Positions 7,289-9,909 of a stretch of DNA of 9,909 nt are shown in pieces. Position 1 is the first letter of the stretch, and each line of letters starts with the position of its first letter. The notes beneath the pieces were generated by a model. The model saw only the letters and a list, made by a program, of their open reading frames with translations, was not told the origin of the DNA and did no database searches. The stretch comes from Tyzzerella sp. UBA1042 (lineage in GTDB: Bacteria; Bacillota; Clostridia; Lachnospirales; Anaerotignaceae). The stretch spans positions 55,867-65,775 of the forward strand of contig DCDZ01000014.1 of the NCBI GenBank assembly GCA_002316675.1, given 5' to 3'. Position numbers and translations under genes: made by a program.

Positions 7289-7954
7289 TTAGTCTCCCAT
7301 ATCCATATGGTAGGCCATTTCCCAAAAATCTCTTTCGTATATGCAGCATTTCCGGAAGATTTCTTTTAAATATGCTTCCTTTTTGGAGGAAATCTCTACC
7401 CCCAGCTCATTCACCGCATCAATAATATCCATAACACCCTTACGGTATTCCTCGGAGGAGTAGCCGCTGACCCATTCGCCATACAAGGGATGCTCTAAGG
7501 CACCGGGGATATTTTTATGATGCTCCCCGATCATCTGATAGCTCCATGCGCAGGAGAGCACTGCCGTCAACACATCCAGCACATCCCCCTTGAAGGCAAC
7601 CTCCAGCATATATGAGGTATAGGATTGGTTGGCCAAGGCGGTTTTGGTGGCTGCAATCTCCTCCTCGGTAATGCCCAAACGCTTCATATACAGCTTATGT
7701 ACGTCCATCTCTCCGTCCAGGGTTTCATGCACCATGCAGGCAAACCGCCGCATCATGGCCTCGTCCTCCGCTTTTACAATGCCCAAGGCAAACACCTTGG
7801 AATATTGCAGCAAATAGCGGTAATCCTGGATCATATAAAACCGGAAGGACTCCTCCCGCAGTGTTCCCTCACCCAATTCCTTCACAAAGGGCTGCTGCAA
7901 ATATCCCGTCCAAATGGGTTCTACTTCTTCATACAACCAGCCTGTTAATTTCAT
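7289..7954 (-). CDS. tenA: Aminopyrimidine aminohydrolase, TenA family (Cys-type)
   Basis: This 221-residue cytoplasmic enzyme belongs to the TenA/THI-4 family (PF03070). In thiamin salvage TenA hydrolyses 4-amino-5-aminomethyl-2-methylpyrimidine to HMP, and in some organisms also cleaves thiamin. Counting from the chosen start, the key residues of Bacillus subtilis TenA are present at the same numbers: Asp44 and Tyr47 in QDYRYL, Tyr112, catalytic Cys135 in SCAWSYQMIGEH and Tyr139. A C-terminal Glu in YERDFWEMAY (Glu207) is the likely partner of Glu205. It is therefore the Cys (TenA_C) type. Two adjacent ATGs exist (7957 and 7954); the second lies 6 bases from GGAGG (7961-7965) and is preferred. 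It is the first gene after a TPP riboswitch and leads into the ABC transporter genes. Confidence 0.95.
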   Translation of the reverse strand: MKLTGWLYEEVEPIWTGYLQQPFVKELGEGTLREESFRFYMIQDYRYLLQYSKVFALGIVKAEDEAMMRRFACMVHETLDGEMDVHKLYMKRLGITEEEIAATKTALANQSYTSYMLEVAFKGDVLDVLTAVLSCAWSYQMIGEHHKNIPGALEHPLYGEWVSGYSSEEYRKGVMDIIDAVNELGVEISSKKEAYLKEIFRKCCIYERDFWEMAYHMDMGD

Positions 7955-7960
7955 CATCGT

Positions 7961-8106
7961 CCTCCTTTCTTCATCCGGCTTTCGGATATACCGAAAGAAA
8001 GCACCCTTCTGCAAAAAAGTGCCCGCCCTTCAAGTACAAGGTGCGTTTGCCCTTTATAAATAAAAAAAGACCTATCCCCATCAGGAAAGACCTTGTGCTT
8101 TCAGAT
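7961..8106 (-). promoter_or_regulatory. Expression platform of the TPP riboswitch
   Basis: This is the ~145-nt leader between the aptamer and tenA. GCACAAG (8092-8098) can pair with the aptamer segment CUUGUGU (8137-8143); ACAAGGU (8090-8096), overlapping it, can pair with ACCUUGU (8036-8042), so the two pairings exclude each other. Near the gene, CUUUCGG/CCGAAAG forms a perfect 7-bp hairpin (7979-7997). Alternatively CUUUCUU (7995-8001) pairs with AAGAAAG (7965-7971), which abuts and overlaps the SD (7961-7965). T-runs occur near 8062-8068 and 8016-8021, but no strong stem directly precedes either. The mechanism, termination or SD masking, is not settled from sequence. Confidence 0.5.
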
Positions 8107-8206
8107 ATAAAATGCTTCCCTTCGCTGGTACTAACCACACAAGTTCAAAGGGTTGGAAAATGAAATTCCTCTCAGCTTCGACGTATCGAAGCACCCCCAG
8201 CCTTAT
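8107..8206 (-). ncRNA. TPP (Thi-box) riboswitch aptamer
   Basis: On the minus strand all conserved blocks of the thiamin pyrophosphate aptamer appear in order. GGGGGUGC is at 8191-8198, then a perfect P3 hairpin GCUUCGA/UCGAAGC with UACG loop (8175-8192). CUGAGA is at 8170-8175, CCCUUUGAAC at 8143-8152, and ACCAGCGAAGGGA at 8117-8129. P1 can form from AUAAG-GCU (8199-8206) with AGC-AU-UUUAU (8107-8116). It lies directly upstream of tenA and the ThiXYZ-like genes, so TPP binding is expected to lower their expression. Confidence 0.96.
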
Positions 8207-8226
8207 TTATTCAGTTGTATTTTTAT

Positions 8227-8255
8227 AGTATAGTATAAAATGGAAGCCTTGTAAA
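8227..8255 (-). promoter_or_regulatory. Promoter of the riboswitch-tenA-ABC operon
   Basis: On the minus strand TTTACA (8250-8255) and TATACT (8227-8232) are separated by 17 bases. Transcription would start near 8220, some 14 bases before the aptamer P1 helix, which is the expected arrangement. An overlapping second TATACT (8232-8237) has too short a spacing. A small dyad CTTGT-AA-ACAAG (8248-8259) covers the -35 box. Confidence 0.7.
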
Positions 8256-8330
8256 CAAGATTCTCCTTTGTTTGGAAAATTACACTTTTTTTCATGCCAT
8301 ACTACTATGATAAACTACCTTTATTTCTTC

Positions 8331-8354
8331 ATGAAAAATCTTTTAATTTTTCAT
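8331..8354. promoter_or_regulatory. Perfect 9-bp inverted repeat upstream of the thrE promoter
   Basis: ATGAAAAAT (8331-8339) and ATTTTTCAT (8346-8354) are exact reverse complements around a 6-base spacer. The dyad ends 8 bases before the -35 box of the plus-strand promoter. No T-run follows on either strand, so a terminator is unlikely; an operator for a dimeric regulator is the simplest reading. The bases are AT-rich, so chance cannot be excluded. Confidence 0.4.
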
Positions 8355-8362
8355 ACTATCAA

Positions 8363-8391
8363 TTGTATCCTTTGATATAATACAGTATACT
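8363..8391 (+). promoter_or_regulatory. Promoter of the thrE pair
   Basis: TTGTAT (8363-8368) and TATACT (8386-8391) are separated by 17 bases. An overlapping extended -10 element TGATATAAT (8373-8381) offers an alternative start about 10 bases earlier but lacks a -35 box. Either gives a short leader ahead of the first gene. Confidence 0.65.
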
Positions 8392-8439
8392 CTAAGCTAT
8401 GAAGTATAACAGCTTTGTTTTATGAAAAGAGGCATAACT

Positions 8440-9195
8440 ATGATCGACGATAATTTATTATTAAAATTTGCTTTGGATTCCGGGGAGCTGATGCTTTCCA
8501 GCGGCGCCGAAACCCACAGAGTGCAGGATACCATGCACCGTATTTTATCCGTCAGCCACTCCACAGGGGTTGAGGCCCTTGCCATGAGTACGTTTTTGAT
8601 TGTCAGCATTCCCAGCAAACGAGCAGGTTCTCTCACCCTCACCCGGGGAGTATACAACCGCTCGGTGAACTTTGGGAAAATATGCTCGGTAAATGAAATT
8701 TCCAGGGCCTTTGTGTCCGGGCAGATCACGCTGAAGCAAGCGGCAAAGCGGCTGGAGGAGATCAGCCAAACCTCCGCCTACCGGCCCATCTGGCGTATCA
8801 TCAGCTCCGGTGTTACCAGCGGCGGCTTTACGTTGGTTTTAAGCGGCACTTGGATTGACGCACTGGCGGCTTTTGTATTCGGTCTATTCATTGGTATTTT
8901 GCTGAATTTAAACGGAAAAACCAAGCTGCCCTATTTTTTCACTTACTTAATCGGCGGGTTTATTGCGGGAGCAGGTACCGTTGTTTTTAAAAAATTTGTG
9001 CCCTTTGCGGGAACGGATATGATTATCATCGGCAGTATTATGCCTATGCTCCCGGGAATGACCATGACTAACAGTATGCGTGATATTATGGAGGGGCACT
9101 ATATCAGCGGAACCTCAAAAATGGCCGAGGCTTTGCTGACGGCCTTTGCAATTGCGGGGGGCGTGGGCTTTGGCCTAACCACGCTAAGCCATTGA
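8440..9195 (+). CDS. Threonine/serine exporter, ThrE N-terminal half (PF06738)
   Basis: This 251-residue protein matches the ThrE/DUF1212 family (PF06738). Residues 20-34 hold the family motif SSGAETHRVQDTMHR. A soluble N-terminal part of about 105 residues is followed by four to five membrane helices. The conserved loop IMPMLPGMTMTNSMRDIMEGHYISG lies between helices in the second half. In Corynebacterium glutamicum one long protein, ThrE, exports threonine and serine; many Firmicutes split it in two, and this is the first part. The partner follows after 13 bases. I chose ATG at 8440 because AGAGG lies 7 bases upstream; an in-frame ATG at 8422 has no ribosome binding site in front and would add six residues. 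Amino-acid specificity is inferred from the family only. Confidence 0.88.
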   Translation: MIDDNLLLKFALDSGELMLSSGAETHRVQDTMHRILSVSHSTGVEALAMSTFLIVSIPSKRAGSLTLTRGVYNRSVNFGKICSVNEISRAFVSGQITLKQAAKRLEEISQTSAYRPIWRIISSGVTSGGFTLVLSGTWIDALAAFVFGLFIGILLNLNGKTKLPYFFTYLIGGFIAGAGTVVFKKFVPFAGTDMIIIGSIMPMLPGMTMTNSMRDIMEGHYISGTSKMAEALLTAFAIAGGVGFGLTTLSH

Positions 9196-9208
9196 GGAGG
9201 GCAATAGA

Positions 9209-9664
9209 ATGAGTTTTACTACAATTATATTCCAAAGCTTAATGTCTTTTTTTGCCTGCGTGGCCTTCTCCGTTGTGTTTAATGCGCCAAAAAAGGAATT
9301 GGTTTTTTGCGGTATTTCCGGCGCTTTAGGGTGGTTTTTTTATGCCGCCCTAACGCGGTACATCAGCCCCACCTTAGCAACATTATCCGCTTCCGCTTTG
9401 GTTACGGCATTCTCCCGTCTTGCTTCTTACCACAGGCAAGCGCCCTCCACACTATATCATATCCCCGGTATCATGCCCTTAGTTCCCGGTACTATGATAT
9501 ACAACACCATGTACACAGCATTAAACGGCATGATATTAGAGACTTATACCAATATTTTGCTTGGGCTGAAGCTAGCCGGGGCAATCGGTGCGGGGTCTTT
9601 GCTGATCCTTGCGCTGCCGTATTCTTTCTTTGAGATTATACCACGGCGGAAAAAGACAAAATAA
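9209..9664 (+). CDS. Threonine/serine exporter, ThrE C-terminal half (ThrE_2, PF12821)
   Basis: This 151-residue integral membrane protein matches ThrE_2 (DUF3815). It has about four to five hydrophobic helices and the diagnostic IPGIMPLVPGTMIYNTMYTALNG near residues 87-109, which parallels the LPGMTMTNSMRDIMEG loop of the partner gene. It is expected to combine with the upstream protein to form one amino-acid efflux unit. GAGGAGGG (9194-9201) overlaps the stop codon of the first gene and lies 7 bases before the ATG. The length is normal for the family. The C-terminus is basic (RRKKTK), typical of a cytoplasmic end. Confidence 0.88.
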   Translation: MSFTTIIFQSLMSFFACVAFSVVFNAPKKELVFCGISGALGWFFYAALTRYISPTLATLSASALVTAFSRLASYHRQAPSTLYHIPGIMPLVPGTMIYNTMYTALNGMILETYTNILLGLKLAGAIGAGSLLILALPYSFFEIIPRRKKTK

Positions 9665-9679
9665 AGAGCAAAACCTACG

Positions 9680-9720
9680 CTTGCGCTTTTGAAGAAAGCT
9701 CACTACGTGCAAGCTTTTTT
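9680..9720 (+). terminator. Rho-independent terminator after the thrE pair
   Basis: CTTGCGC (9680-9686) pairs with GTGCAAG (9707-9713) with one G-T pair, followed by C and six T (9715-9720). It begins 15 bases beyond the stop codon of the second gene. The 20-base loop is long, but the T-run position fits. Confidence 0.65.
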
Positions 9721-9729
9721 CAAGTAGGC

Positions 9730-9798
9730 AGGGATAAAACAGATGTGTTCTTCGGGCGGGCAAGGCCCGCCCTGCGGATTTAAAAAACGTTTATCCCT
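9730..9798. repeat. Compound palindromic element (nested hairpins)
   Basis: An outer perfect 9-bp stem, AGGGATAAA (9730-9738) with TTTATCCCT (9790-9798), encloses an inner perfect 8-bp GC stem, GGGCGGGC (9754-9761) with GCCCGCCC (9765-9772). The 69-base unit lies in a gene-free stretch and is not followed by a T-run on either strand. It resembles a mobile palindromic intergenic repeat or a small structured RNA; only one copy is visible here. Confidence 0.5.
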
Positions 9799-9810
9799 TC
9801 AAATATCATA

Positions 9811-9842
9811 ATAAAGAGGCCGACGGATGTCTGCCCCTTTAT
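9811..9842. repeat. Imperfect intergenic hairpin
   Basis: ATAAAG-A-GGC-C-GAC (9811-9824) pairs with GTC-T-GCC-C-CTTTAT (9829-9842) around GGAT, giving 12 of 14 base pairs in perfect register. It could be a terminator for a gene beyond the right edge or part of the hairpin cluster; no gene is visible next to it. Confidence 0.4.
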
Positions 9843-9858
9843 ATGTTAAGTGTTCAAA

Positions 9859-9883
9859 GAAAAACCGCATGAATATGCGGTTT
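9859..9883 (-). terminator. Probable terminator of a gene beyond the right edge
   Basis: AAACCGCAT (9862-9870) and ATGCGGTTT (9875-9883) form a perfect 9-bp stem with loop GAAT. Read on the minus strand, the T's of the stem run into further T's (9856-9864, interrupted by one C). This fits a terminator for leftward transcription from a gene past 9909. The 26 bases to the right edge are too few to tell what that gene is. Confidence 0.5.
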
Positions 9884-9909
9884 CAGTCAAAGTTTTTGGT
9901 CTTGCTTTT

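Noticed and set aside
7955..8014. Longer TenA beginning at TTG 8014
   Set aside because: The extension would include the hairpin and the GGAGG site of the true start; residue numbering of catalytic Asp44 and Cys135 fits the start at 7954.
9883..9909. Possible C-terminal end of a minus-strand gene (nine codons then TGA)
   Set aside because: Too short to judge; an open frame of eight sense codons is expected by chance, although the terminator-like hairpin right after it makes it conceivable.

Overview
The window looks like chromosomal DNA from an anaerobic low-to-moderate GC Firmicute, most likely a Clostridia member near the Lachnospirales. This is inferred from the strong AGGAGG-type ribosome binding sites, the TATAAT-type promoters, a surface protein with a copper-amine-oxidase-N-like domain, a TPP riboswitch ahead of tenA, and a split ThrE pair. 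No phage, transposase, CRISPR array, rRNA or tRNA was seen.

Layout, left to right. Positions 1-76 hold two tandem hairpins just past the end of a large minus-strand gene. Positions 77-2311 (-) encode a 744-residue secreted, cysteine-free, acidic surface protein. Its gene has a strong promoter about 230 bases upstream of the start codon, giving a leader of roughly 220 nt. After a terminator (2828-2865), positions 2902-4502 (-) form a two-gene unit: a short-chain dehydrogenase overlapping a YihY/BrkB membrane protein, with its own promoter at 4572-4600. A strong terminator (4654-4700) separates this from the next operon.

The clearest system is the thiamin-pyrimidine salvage operon at 4748-8255 (-). 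In transcription order it runs: promoter, TPP riboswitch, TenA aminopyrimidine aminohydrolase, ABC ATPase (ThiZ-like), ABC permease (ThiX-like) and substrate-binding lipoprotein (ThiY-like). The transporter would import a thiamin-derived pyrimidine, TenA would convert it to HMP (hydroxymethylpyrimidine), and the riboswitch would shut the operon down when TPP is plentiful. Kinase and coupling steps (ThiD, ThiE, ThiM) and a YlmB-type deformylase are not in the window.

Divergent from this operon, 8440-9664 (+) encodes a split threonine/serine exporter (ThrE plus ThrE_2 halves). A perfect inverted repeat lies just upstream of its promoter. The last 230 bases (9680-9883) have no gene and carry four hairpin structures, including a compound 69-base palindromic element.

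The coding content is of recognisable families. The less explained parts are the riboswitch expression platform, the long leader of the surface-protein gene, the middle of the surface protein, and the clustered intergenic hairpins at both ends.
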